Notes under the pieces: model-generated
What the model saw: the letters and a program-made list of their open reading frames with translations, nothing else
The model's database searches: none
Told to the model about the DNA's origin: nothing
In this document: positions 1-10,900 of the stretch, in pieces
Position numbering within the stretch: position 1 is the first letter of the stretch
Layout of the letters: each line of letters starts with the position of its first letter
Position numbers and translations under genes: made by a program
Source of the DNA: Chlorogloea purpurea SAG 13.99
Lineage (GTDB): Bacteria > Cyanobacteriota > Cyanobacteriia > Cyanobacteriales > Microcystaceae
Direction of reading: 5' to 3'
Length of the DNA stretch: 64,000 bases
Assembly (NCBI GenBank): GCA_016903695.1
Contig: JADQBB010000002.1
Coordinates: 62,001-126,000 of the forward strand

Positions 1-2
1 AC

Positions 3-1004
3 GCTTACGAGAAACAAGGGTTAGACTTTACCAAACACGCCGTCGCCGTCACCATGCCAGGTAGTAGTATGGACAAATACGCCCATGATTGGCTGGCGCG
101 TTTTCCCATGCAAGATTGGGTGGGGGGAAGAACATCAGTTTTATCAGCGGTGGGATTATTACCCGCAGCCCTACAGGGAATCGATATAGACGAGATGTTA
201 GAGGGGGCTTTCCTCATGGACTCGGCCACGCGGGTGAAGGATTTAAAAACTAATCCCGCCGCTTTACTTGCCCTATCTTGGTACTACGTGGGCAACGGTA
301 AGGGAGAGAAAGATATGGTAGTTTTACCCTATAAAGACCGTCTCTATTTATTCAGTCGCTATTTACAGCAGTTAGTGATGGAATCCCTCGGTAAAGAGAA
401 GGATTTAGAGGGAAATGTAGTGCATCAGGGGATAGCGGTTTACGGTAATAAAGGTTCCACGGATCAACACGCCTACGTCCAACAATTACGGGAGGGAATC
501 GCTAACTTCTTCGTTACCTTTATAGAAGTCTTAGAAGACCGTGAGGGGGATTCTATGGAAGTAGACCCTGGTGTCACCAGTGGGGACTATCTCAGTGGAT
601 TCTTACAGGGGACGAGACAGGCGCTGTATGAAAACGATCGTTATTCTCTCACGATCACGATACCGGAAGTTAATGCCAAGATCGTCGGCGCTTTAATAGC
701 CCTATACGAGAGGGCGGTAAGTTTATACGCGAGTCTGGTGAATATCAACGCCTATCATCAACCGGGGGTAGAAGCGGGTAAAAAGGCCGCAGCTTCTATA
801 TTGAATCTACAACAGTCAGTTGTGAAGGCATTAAAGGCAGAAACACAACCCATGAGTTTATCTACCTTAGCCTATAAATGCGGTTTCCCAGAGGAGATCG
901 AAGGTATCTATAAAATAGTGCGTCATTTAGCGGCTAACGGGAGAGGCGTGACTATCACCGGTGATTTAGCCCAACCTGGCACTTTGCAAGTGAGCATCGA
1001 TTAA
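3..1004 (+). CDS. pgi: Glucose-6-phosphate isomerase, C-terminal part
   Basis: Interconverts glucose 6-phosphate and fructose 6-phosphate in the cytosol (glycolysis, gluconeogenesis, Calvin-cycle sugar exchange). The reading frame is already open at base 3, so the gene is cut by the window edge; the internal ATG at 54 is not its start. About 333 residues are present, out of some 530 in the family. The stretch [16 protein letters not shown] carries the conserved Lys/Gln/His active-site region of PGI, and the upstream [11 protein letters not shown] segment matches the family's second signature. The gene ends 13 bases before a strong hairpin terminator and converges on the ABC1 kinase gene. The call is firm; only the 5' end is missing. 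Confidence 0.93.
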   Translation, partial: AYEKQGLDFTKHAVAVTMPGSSMDKYAHDWLARFPMQDWVGGRTSVLSAVGLLPAALQGIDIDEMLEGAFLMDSATRVKDLKTNPAALLALSWYYVGNGKGEKDMVVLPYKDRLYLFSRYLQQLVMESLGKEKDLEGNVVHQGIAVYGNKGSTDQHAYVQQLREGIANFFVTFIEVLEDREGDSMEVDPGVTSGDYLSGFLQGTRQALYENDRYSLTITIPEVNAKIVGALIALYERAVSLYASLVNINAYHQPGVEAGKKAAASILNLQQSVVKALKAETQPMSLSTLAYKCGFPEEIEGIYKIVRHLAANGRGVTITGDLAQPGTLQVSID

Positions 1005-1017
1005 AGGACAAAATAAG

Positions 1018-1040
1018 AAAACAGGCGCGCTGCCTGTTTT
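1018..1040. terminator. Bidirectional hairpin terminator between convergent genes
   Basis: A 9-bp perfect stem (AAAACAGGC/GCCTGTTTT) with a 5-base loop, GC-rich near the loop and with A/T runs at its base on both sides. It lies between pgi and the opposing ABC1 kinase gene, so it can serve both strands. Confidence 0.75.
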
Positions 1041-1063
1041 CAGAACTTATCGCACTTTCTAAA

Positions 1064-3046
1064 TTACTCTGCCGATAGCGCCGGTGGTAAGGCTTTCTGT
1101 GCTTTCGGCGCGTCCATTTCTAGAACTAGGTGACGAATAAATCTCGCTACCGTTTTCTGTACGATACCCTCGGCTATTTTCTGACCCATCCGCTGGGTTT
1201 CCGGTTTGAATATCAATTTAGTAACGGTCGGTGCTATGGTTAAGGGATCGAATCCTCTGGTTTCCTGCAAGATACCGATGATATTTTTTAAATGTTCTGT
1301 GGTTTTACTGCTATCACGAAACTCTGCCGGGGTTTCTTGAAGTGCTAATCCCGCTTGCTCTCTCAAGTTACTGGTGAGATTGAACCAACTTCTGCGGGCG
1401 AATAAATCGATCGAATTCACTATCTCGTTAACCAAGCTCTCTCTTATATAATCCCCTCTCTCGGAAAAGAGAAATTCTGTGGTTTGATCTAGCACCCGTG
1501 TGAAATCATAATCGGCGGAGTCTTTAGCGTTTCTCAGGAGATTTTCCAATCGATTCCAGCGGAAACTTCCGTCTTTAAATAGTAAATCTTTAAGAGAATT
1601 ACGTAACTCGGGAGAAGAATCGGTCAGTAATCTTTTGGCGATGTAAGGATAGGCTTTACTGAGGACTTTAAAATTAGGATCGATACCGATCGCTATCCCC
1701 TCCAACGTCACCATCGAGCGGATGATCAAAGCGTAATAAGCAGGTACTTTAAAAGGAAACTCGTACATCATCGCCGACATTTTATCAGTGATACTTTTAA
1801 AGTTCAACTCTGCGACACTCGCCCCTAAAGCATTGCCGAATACATCAGCGAAAGCGGGAATGATCGGTGTTAAATCTGTATCGGGGGTGAGGAAGTCTAG
1901 CTTCACATAATCTTCGGCTAAAGAATCAAAATCGCGATTGACAAGGTGAACTACCGCTTCGATCAAACCGTAGCGCTGATAAGGTTTAATACTGCTCATC
2001 ATCCCGAAATCGAGATAAGCTAATTTTCCATCGGGGGTAGCTAGAAGATTTCCGGGGTGGGGGTCGGCGTGGAAGAAACCATGCTCCAATAATTGTCTGA
2101 GAGAACATTGCACCCCTACTTCTACGAGGTGAGTGGCATCAATACCCTGGGCTTGAATTTCTTTAATATTTGTCAACTTTGTCCCATCTACCCATTCCAT
2201 TGTCAAGACGCGTCTGCCTGTATAATCCCAGTAGATTCTCGGTATGTAAATTTCTGGTAGATGCCCGTAGAGTTCTGCGAATTTTTCGGCGTTTTGACCT
2301 TCTTGTATATAGTTAATCTCTTCAAAAATTCGGCTGGCTAATTCATCGATGATGGACACTAAATCGGAGCGCAGTCTCTTGAAGTTACTCTGTATCCACC
2401 CCGCTAAACGGCGCATGATATAAATATCGAGAGTGATGTTTCTCAGTAAGTCGGGGCGTTGTACTTTTATAGCTACCTTTTCCCCCGTTTTCAATCTACC
2501 CTTGTAAACCTGTCCTAAAGAAGCCGCTGCGATCGGTTGGGCTGAAATTTCAGCGTAGATTTGTTGTGGGGGGTAGCCCAATTCTTCCTCGATGAACTTA
2601 TAGGCTACTTCGTTGGGAAAGGAAGGAATTTGATCTTGTAGGCGGGTTAATTCTTCTAAGTATAGAGGGGGTACTAAATCGGGGCGCGTGGATAAAGCCT
2701 GTCCGATTTTGATATAGGTGGGCCCGAGTTGGGTGAGAAGTTCTCTTAATTGTACCGCTCGCTTAATTTCGTTTTTCGGTGATTTACCTCTTATCTTGTC
2801 CCACCACAATCCGAAAACAAATGCCAACACTGGCACGGCTACATTAATCATCCTCCCCACTACTTGCAGGAAATGTCCATCATAGTAGGAGTTGATTACT
2901 TCCGGGTTATAACGCCAGCTATCGGGTTCAGAATCGTCTACGGGGCCTAAACCTTCGTTGTGATTAACGGGAATGTGTGTCGGTTTCGCCTCTAGGGCCA
3001 TTTCCTCTAGGGTCAGGCCGGGGGTGATTACTGATGATTGGGACAT
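1064..3046 (-). CDS. ABC1/AarF/UbiB-family atypical kinase
   Basis: Member of the ABC1K (UbiB/AarF) family, linked to quinone and prenyl-lipid metabolism in bacteria and plastids. It is 660 residues. Visible signatures are the family-specific KIGQALSTRPD helix (KxGQ motif, near residue 110), the Ala-rich loop AAASLGQVYKG replacing the usual Gly-rich loop, the catalytic-loop segment HGFFHADPHPGN and the metal-binding LDFGMM. The last ~200 residues, beyond the kinase core, are the extension common in cyanobacterial and plastid members. It converges with pgi and is divergent from recN, 198 bases away. Cyanobacteria carry several paralogues, so I give no symbol; the substrate is unknown. Confidence 0.9.
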   Translation of the reverse strand: MSQSSVITPGLTLEEMALEAKPTHIPVNHNEGLGPVDDSEPDSWRYNPEVINSYYDGHFLQVVGRMINVAVPVLAFVFGLWWDKIRGKSPKNEIKRAVQLRELLTQLGPTYIKIGQALSTRPDLVPPLYLEELTRLQDQIPSFPNEVAYKFIEEELGYPPQQIYAEISAQPIAAASLGQVYKGRLKTGEKVAIKVQRPDLLRNITLDIYIMRRLAGWIQSNFKRLRSDLVSIIDELASRIFEEINYIQEGQNAEKFAELYGHLPEIYIPRIYWDYTGRRVLTMEWVDGTKLTNIKEIQAQGIDATHLVEVGVQCSLRQLLEHGFFHADPHPGNLLATPDGKLAYLDFGMMSSIKPYQRYGLIEAVVHLVNRDFDSLAEDYVKLDFLTPDTDLTPIIPAFADVFGNALGASVAELNFKSITDKMSAMMYEFPFKVPAYYALIIRSMVTLEGIAIGIDPNFKVLSKAYPYIAKRLLTDSSPELRNSLKDLLFKDGSFRWNRLENLLRNAKDSADYDFTRVLDQTTEFLFSERGDYIRESLVNEIVNSIDLFARRSWFNLTSNLREQAGLALQETPAEFRDSSKTTEHLKNIIGILQETRGFDPLTIAPTVTKLIFKPETQRMGQKIAEGIVQKTVARFIRHLVLEMDAPKAQKALPPALSAE

Positions 3047-3244
3047 AAGAGGGTAAGAGATGATTATATGTAAACTATTGTAACAACTTTAGCGTCTTTG
3101 CCTAGTATGACCTGAGTCGCATTGTTTCTATATTATTGGCGAGAGGGGATATATAGATAGTAGAGGTATCCGCTGATTTGGTTCGGAAATAGGATCGATG
3201 GTTCATAATAACTAAAGAAGGCTTTTACTCTTTGTAGACAATCC

Positions 3245-4978
3245 ATGTTACTAGCGTTACGGATCGAAAATTTCACGCTGATCGATCGACTGGAGTTATC
3301 TTTCGGTAAGGGATTAAACGTACTCACGGGAGAAACCGGGGCGGGTAAATCTATTATCCTCGATGCTATTGATATTGTTCTAGGCGGTAAAGTGAGTTCG
3401 CACATGATCCGGGGGGGGTCACAGAACTCTACGATCGAAGCTACTTTCGCCGTTAGTCCCTCTTTAATGAGCTGGCTACAATCTCAAGAAATCGAGCCTC
3501 TAGAAGATAATAGTATCGTCCTCAGTCGGGATCTCTCCCTATCTAACCATAATTTACGCTCCCGTTCGCGTCTCAACGGTATTTTAGTCAATCGGCAATT
3601 ATTGGCCGGCTTACGGGACATCCTAGTAGAAATAACCGCCCAAGGTCAGACGGTACAGTTAATGGACGCTACCATTCAAAGAGAATTATTGGATTTATAC
3701 GGCGGGGATATAGTTTCGGGTCAGCGCCTTCATGTGAGTGATGCCTATGAAAAAGTGAGAGGGGCGGCTAAGGTTTTAGAAGATAGGCGGCAATCAGAAC
3801 AAAACCGTTTGCAGAGACTGGATTTAATTCAATACCAACTTAAAGAATTAGAGAGCGTTAATCTTTCGGAAGCGGACGAATTAGAGCAATTAGAAGGGGA
3901 AAGAGAGAGATTATCTCACGTCGTGGATTTACAACAATCGGGCTATCAAGTTTATCAATTACTTTATCAAAACGATGCTGGTGGTTCTGCGGTGGCTGAT
4001 CTCTTGGGCGAAGCGGAACATATACTAACCAATATGACCAATTACGATAAAGAAATCGAGTCTATATTGGGCATGGTGAGAGAGGCATTAAATCAAGTAG
4101 TGGAGGTGGGACATCAAATCAACGCCTATGGAGATAGTTTAGAAGCAGATCCCGATCGGCTTACGGAAGTAGAAGAAAGGATCATGAGTTTAAAAAGAGT
4201 TTGCCGTAAATACGGGGCTACTTTAGGGGATGTGATCGCTCATTACGAGAAATTAAAAGAGGAATTAGCTCAATTAAATGGGGAAGGACAATCGATCGAG
4301 GATTTAGAAAAAGCCTTTAATATGGCCGAGATCCAATATAATCAGCAGGCGGAAAAATTAACGCAATTGCGCCAGAATGCAGCCCATAAACTGGAGAAAC
4401 AATTAGTCCAAGAATTGAAACCTCTGGCGATGGAAAAGGTGATTTTCGTCTGTCAGATCACGAAAGTTGCCCCTAGTAATACTGGCATAGATCAAGTGAT
4501 ATTTTATTTCAGTCCCAACCCCGGTGAAAAAATCCAACCTCTATCGAGTACCGCATCTGGTGGCGAGATGAGTAGATTCCTACTGGCGTTAAAATCCTGT
4601 TTCTCTCAATCCCAACAGCAATCGGGTACGTTGATATTCGATGAAATAGACGCGGGAGTATCGGGAAAGGTTGCCCAGGCGATAGCAGAAAAATTACACC
4701 AGTTGAGTCACCAGTATCAAGTGCTGTGCGTGACTCATCAACCGCTAGTAGCGGCTATGGCGGATAAGCATTTCCGGGTGCAGAAACAGATGGTGGAAGA
4801 GAAATTAACGGTCGGAGAAAGTTTATCAGAAATTCGGACGGTTGTGAGAGTAAATGCTCTTGATAATTTAGTTACTAGAAGTGAAGAACTAGCCCAATTA
4901 ACGGGAGGACATTCGGCCCAGGAGGCGTTATCTTTCGCTGAATCCTTGTTGGCGCAAGCTGCTGATAAGAAAAAGTAG
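3245..4978 (+). CDS. recN: DNA repair protein RecN
   Basis: SMC-like ATPase of recombinational double-strand break repair. The 577-residue protein begins LLALRIENFTLIDRLEL, and Walker A is at GETGAGKSIILDA (near residue 30). A long coiled-coil arm (roughly 150-380) follows, then the ABC signature TASGGEMSRFLLALK and Walker B TLIFDEIDAGVSGK near residue 460, ending with the VTHQPLVAAMAD switch. The length fits the family. The ATG at 3245 is the first in frame and directly precedes the conserved N-terminus. The gene ends 14 bases before the end of the convergent NRPS gene. Confidence 0.96.
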   Translation: MLLALRIENFTLIDRLELSFGKGLNVLTGETGAGKSIILDAIDIVLGGKVSSHMIRGGSQNSTIEATFAVSPSLMSWLQSQEIEPLEDNSIVLSRDLSLSNHNLRSRSRLNGILVNRQLLAGLRDILVEITAQGQTVQLMDATIQRELLDLYGGDIVSGQRLHVSDAYEKVRGAAKVLEDRRQSEQNRLQRLDLIQYQLKELESVNLSEADELEQLEGERERLSHVVDLQQSGYQVYQLLYQNDAGGSAVADLLGEAEHILTNMTNYDKEIESILGMVREALNQVVEVGHQINAYGDSLEADPDRLTEVEERIMSLKRVCRKYGATLGDVIAHYEKLKEELAQLNGEGQSIEDLEKAFNMAEIQYNQQAEKLTQLRQNAAHKLEKQLVQELKPLAMEKVIFVCQITKVAPSNTGIDQVIFYFSPNPGEKIQPLSSTASGGEMSRFLLALKSCFSQSQQQSGTLIFDEIDAGVSGKVAQAIAEKLHQLSHQYQVLCVTHQPLVAAMADKHFRVQKQMVEEKLTVGESLSEIRTVVRVNALDNLVTRSEELAQLTGGHSAQEALSFAESLLAQAADKKK

Positions 4979-4992
4979 TACATGGGCTGTGA

Positions 4993-7900
4993 TTATCCTT
5001 TTTCCAAAGCCTCCTCGATCAAGGCGGTTAATTTTTCTGCCACGATTTGTACTTCGGGTTCTTGTAATATGCCTAAATGTGTACTGGGAATGGGATACAT
5101 TTCTAATTTCCCGTTCACGTAAGGGCCCCAACCCAAAAGAGGATCGAGAGAATAACTAACAGAATGGGATCGGGTGCCAGCGCAAAAAATGTTAACGCTA
5201 CCCGAATATACTGAAGGAGAATAACGAAGATAACCCAGAAAATTTTCTCGGGCGAAAATAAAATCTTGTATCCCATCCGGCAGGGGTATATTTAATTTTA
5301 AAGCTATCTTAAAATAGGTCATGTTGAATACGGCTGTTAAATTTTCCTTAATTTTTAGAAATATTCCCTGTATTTTTGCTAATAACTTGTTCCAGAAATA
5401 ATCAAACCCTGTTTCCCGTAAATTAGACCAATGTTTCGATAATCGCTCGTCTGCTTGTAATTTTTTGCGGGCACTGGAAATCACCGTGTCAAAAAGAACT
5501 AGAAGAGCGACTTTCTCCCCTTGAGATTGTAACTGTTGCGCCATTTCATAAGCGATCAAACCCCCGAAAGATATGCCACCTAATAAATAAGGCCCTCGCG
5601 GTTGCACTTTACGCATTTCCTCGATATAGTGAGCGGCCCAATCTTCAACGCTATTGGAAAATGTGAATTCTCGATCGATGATCTGTGCATTTAATCCGTA
5701 AACGGGCTGTTCCGAACCTAGATGACTCGCTAAGGGGCGGCAGAAGTTCAGCCCTCTTCCCAGTACGTGAATCAAGAATAGGGGAGGTTTAGAACCTTTT
5801 GTTTGAATCGGGAATATAGATTTACTGGTGATAAAATCTGCATTTTCCGTTTCGAGGATGGTGGCTAATTGGGCGATCGTGGGATATTGGAATAGATAAC
5901 GTAAAGGCATTTTTCGCCCGAAAATTTCTTCAATTTTCATCACGATTTTTACCGCTAATAATGAATGTCCGCCTAACTCGAAGAAATTATCTTCTATTCC
6001 TATTTCTTTTACGGGTAGAAATTCTGACCATATTTTTACTAGTTTTTCTTCTTTTCCATTTCGAGGTGTTAATAATTTAGAGTTTATCGGGTTGCTCAGA
6101 TCCATTCTTAGCAAAGCCTTGCGCTCTATTTTGCCATTAGGATTCAGAACTAATTTATCTAACTTTATCAGTAGCGAAGGCAACATATAGCTAGGCAGGA
6201 TTGAAACGAGAAAACTTCTTAACTCTTGATTGGACACTATCGCTCTCTCGCGGGTTAAATAGTAAGCGATTATTTGTTTATCTTCGTTTCCATACTCTTT
6301 AACTACAGCTACAGATTGTTGAATTTCCGGGTGTTGATTTAAAGCCGATTCTATTTCGCCCAACTCTATGCGGAAGCCTCTAATTTTTACCTGATTATCT
6401 ATCCTGGCTATATATTCGATATTGCCATCGGGCAAATAACGGGCTATATCCCCGGTTTTATAAAGACGTTCTCCCGCCGAAAAAGGGCTGTAAATAAATT
6501 TTTCGCCCGTTAATCCGGGGCGGTGGAGATAGCCCAGAGCTAAACCATCGCCGCCGATGTATATCTCTCCCGCCACTCCAGCCGGCACCGGTTGAAGACG
6601 CTCATCGAGAATGTAGATCTCGGTGTTGGCGATAGGTTTCCCGATGGGAACCGTAATCGCTTCTTCTGGCACACACCGCACCGGGTAATAAGAACTGAAG
6701 GTTGTCCCTTCTGTAGGGCCGTAAACGTGGAGTAATTCCCCGGGCCCGCCATCGCCGAGAATGGCCCGCACCGATTGTGGGTCAACCCTTTCACCACCGA
6801 AAAGTAAATAACGCAAACTTTGGAAAGCAGAGGGGATAGTTTGCGCAAACCCATTGAAAAGAGCGGTGGTGATAAACATAACACTGATTTGCTTTTGGGC
6901 GATCACCTGCGCTAAATCCCCCGGTGACAGAAGAACCTCTTTCGGGATGATCACCAATTGCCCCCCGTTAAGAAGCGCTCCCCAAATTTCAAATGTGGCT
7001 GCATCAAAGGAGATATTGGAAACGACCGCAATGCGATCGCTCTCGTTCAGACGAATATAGTTAGTATGGAGAACCAGTCTATGGATGGCGCGATGGGGCA
7101 CTGCTACACCTTTAGGCTCGCCGGTAGAGCCGGAAGTATAGATCACGTAGGCTAAATTTTCGGCGCTTACTTCAGTATCTAAGGTGGAAAATGCCGGCAG
7201 CGTCTGCCAATCCCCATCTAAACAGAATATTTTCGCCTCCGTCACGGGTAGCGACGGGAGTAATTTTGCTTGTGTTAATAACAGTCGTACTTTCGCATCA
7301 GCCAGCATATAACTCAATCTTGCTACCGGATAACTCGGATCTAATGGCACGTAAGCTGCTCCCGCTTTCAGTATGCCCAGAAGCCCTATCACCATATCCA
7401 AAGAAGGTTCGACGCATATCCCTACCAGCACCCCTACCGTTACTCCCGAACTTCGTAAATGGGCGGCTAATCGATTGGCATAGTGGTTCAATTCTTCATA
7501 GGTTAAGGTTTTATCTTCAAATACTGCGGCGATCGCGTCTGGTGTCTTTTTTACCCGCTCCTCGAATAATCCATGTATACATTTATCTTGCGGGTAGGGG
7601 GTGCCGGTATGGTTCCACTCGGTTAATAACTGATGACGCTCTTTTTCAGTTAATAGGGGTAATTCGTGGACGCTGGTTCCGGGTTCGTTCACGATCGCTT
7701 CTAACAGATTCTGGAAATGGCCCGCCATCCTTTCTATCGTAGCCTCATCGAATAAATCCGAATTGAACTGCCATCTACCGGTTAATCCCGCCGAGGTTTT
7801 TAACATCGAGACGGTGAGATCGAATTTAGCCGATGTGGATTCGAGATCGAGCCTCTCACAAGTCAATCCAGATAATGCCAATTGAGTCAGCGGCGCGTCT

Positions 7901-10900
7901 TGTAAGTCGAACATGACTTGAAACAGAGGCGTATGACTTAAAGAGCGTTGTGGTTGTAACGCTGACACTACCTGCTCGAACGGTACATCCTGATTCTCAT
8001 AAGCTTCGAGAGTAGTTTTTCTCACCTGATATAGCAGGGAAAGGAAATCGGGATTACTCTCCAAGTTAACTCGATACACCGAGGTGTTGACGAAAAAGCC
8101 TATCAAAGGCTCTATTTCCCCATATTGACGATTAGCTATGGGTGAACCAATAATTATATCCTTCTCGCCTGAGTAGCGATAGAGTAAGATGGCGAAAGCA
8201 GTTAACAGAGTCATGAATAAAGTCGCCCCCGATTCTTGGGAGAGCTTTTGTAATTTCGCGATCAGCTCCGACGCTAGATTAAAGTAGACGGTTTTTCCCC
8301 TGTAGGTTTGTACGCTCGGTCTGGTTCTATCGGTCGGTAACTGTAATAATTCGGGTATACCCGACAATTGTCCTATCCAGTAAGCCAATTGTTTCCGCCC
8401 TACTTCCCCCTGCAACATTTGCCTCTGCCACAAAGCATAGTCTAAATATTGAATCGTCAAGGGCGGTAATGGGGACTCTAAACCTTGAATGAAGGCACCA
8501 TAAAGAATCGACAACTCTTGACAGAATACTCCCAAAGACCAGCCATCGGTAATTATATGGTGCATCGTTATGGCTAAAACGTATTCATCGGCCGATAACC
8601 GCCATAATTTATATCTCAGCAAAGATGAACTTTTCAGCTCGAATCCGGTACATACCTCTTGAAATAACTTTTCCTTGATCACTCGCTCAGGGTTTTCCAG
8701 GTGCTGTAAGTCCTCTAATAACGTTGGCAGCTCAGCTTCAGGGTGAATTACCTGTTCTGGTTGACCGTTATTATTTTTAAAGCTGGTACGTAGGCTCTCG
8801 TGACGCTGAACTAATTCTTTTAAAGCTCTTTCGAGGGCATTGATATATAAATCCCCGGTGAGGCGAACCGCTATCGGTACATTATAGGTAGCCGAAACTC
8901 CTTCTAACTGGTCTATGAACCATAATCTCTCCTGGGCGAAAGATAGGGGGTAAGCTTCTCTGTTTCTCGCTACAGGTAGGAGGGGCGTTGAATTCAAGCT
9001 TTCTTCTTGACTACCGTATTCATGCAGTAATCTATCGAGTTGGGCTACCGTACCCGTTTCAAAGAGGGTTCTCAAGGGTATTTCTTTTTTTAAAGCTTCC
9101 CTGAGCCTCGATATTACTTGAGCCGCGAGCAGCGAATGCCCCCCTAGCTCGAAGAAGTTCTCGTTAATTCCCACAGCCTGTACTTTTAAAACTGAGGCGA
9201 AGATGTTGGCTATGATTTCTTGTCTCGGAGTCCCCGCCGCCGCGTGATTTTCGCTTTCGATCCCGTTTTCCCCGGTTGATGGTAAGGATTTTCTGTCTAT
9301 TTTGCCGTTGGGTGTTAACGGCATACTGTCTAAGAAGACGATCGCTGATGGCACCATATACGGTGGCAGTTTCCCTTTCTGGTATTGGGTCAGTTGATAA
9401 TTGTCGAGGGATTTTCCCGCCACTACATAAGCTACTAATCGTTTTTCCCCGGCAATATCCTCTCGGCAGATAACTACAGCTTGTTCTATAGACGGATGGC
9501 TATTGAGTACGGCTTCCACTTCACCTAACTCTATGCGGACACCTCTAATTTTTATCTGACTATCTATTCTGCCTATGTATTCTATATTCCCATCCGGTAA
9601 GTGACGGGCTAAATCTCCCGTTCTATATAGACGTTTTCCCGTTTGAAAGGGACTGGGAATAAATTTTTCTGCCGTTAATTCGGGACGGTTGAGATAACCC
9701 CGCGCTAAATTATCTCCCCCGATGTATAGCTCTCCTTTTACTCCTATGGGCACAGGTTGGAGTTGTTCGTCTAGAATGTATATCTGTGTGTTGGCTATCG
9801 GGCGACCGATAGGTACTGTTTGAAAATTTTCTCGCGCCTGACATTGCCAAAAAGTCACATCGATAGCCGCTTCCGTAGGCCCGTAAAGATTATGTAGTTC
9901 ACATTCGAGATGTTCAAAGAAACGCTTTATTTGTTGGGATTGTAGTTCTTCGCCGCTACAAAAAACTCGCTTCAAAGAAATACACTTTTTCACCCCATTT
10001 TCTTGCAGGAATACTTGTAACATGGAGGGGACAAAATGTATGGTGGTGATTTGCTCTGTAATAATTAACTCCACCAAATAATCGCTATATTTATGCCCTT
10101 CTTGATTAGCTAGTAAAATTTTGGCTCCTGTTATTAACGGCCAGAAAAACTCCCAAACAGAAACATCGAAACCGAACGGAGTTTTTTGTAATACTCTATC
10201 ATCACAGGTTAATCCATAAACGTCCTGCATCCATAACAAACGATTGCGAATTCCCTTATGAGTATTCATCACTCCTTTGGGGTTTCCAGTTGAACCCGAA
10301 GTATAAATCACATAAGCTAAATTATTACCACTGATTTCTGTATCTAAATTATCGGCGCTAAATGAGGATATTATCTCCCAATCTTTATCCAAACAAACTA
10401 TTTGTGTCAACCTTATATCTAAAGAACCTTTCAATTTTTCCGCGGTTAATAATATCCTGACTTGTGAATCATCCAGCATATAGTTCAATCTCTGCGCCGG
10501 GTAACTCGGATCTAGGGGTACGTAAGCCCCACCCGCTTTTAGTATTCCTAAAAGCCCTATCACCATCTCTAGGGAACGCTCTATATATATACCTACTAAT
10601 ACTTCCGGCTTCACTCCCAAGCTTCGTAGATAACGGGCTAATTGATTGGCTTTCCGATTCAATTCCTCGTAGGTCAGGCACTGTTTTTCGTACACTGCCG
10701 CTATCGCTGAGGGGGTCTTTCTCACCTGCTCTTCAAATAGCTGATGTATACATTTATCTTGGGGGTACGGGGTGCTAGTATCGTTCCACCGGGTTAATAA
10801 CTGACGAGACTCTCTTTGACTTAACAGTGGCAATCGAGCTATAGTCATTCGTGGATCGCTCACTATGGCCGATAATAAGTTTTCAAAATGACCGGCCATT

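Noticed and set aside
7191-7742. 183-codon frame antisense to the NRPS gene (and similar frames at 10464-10778, 13273-13524)
   Set aside because: Shadows of the A and C domain codons on the opposite strand; the NRPS frame is intact through them.
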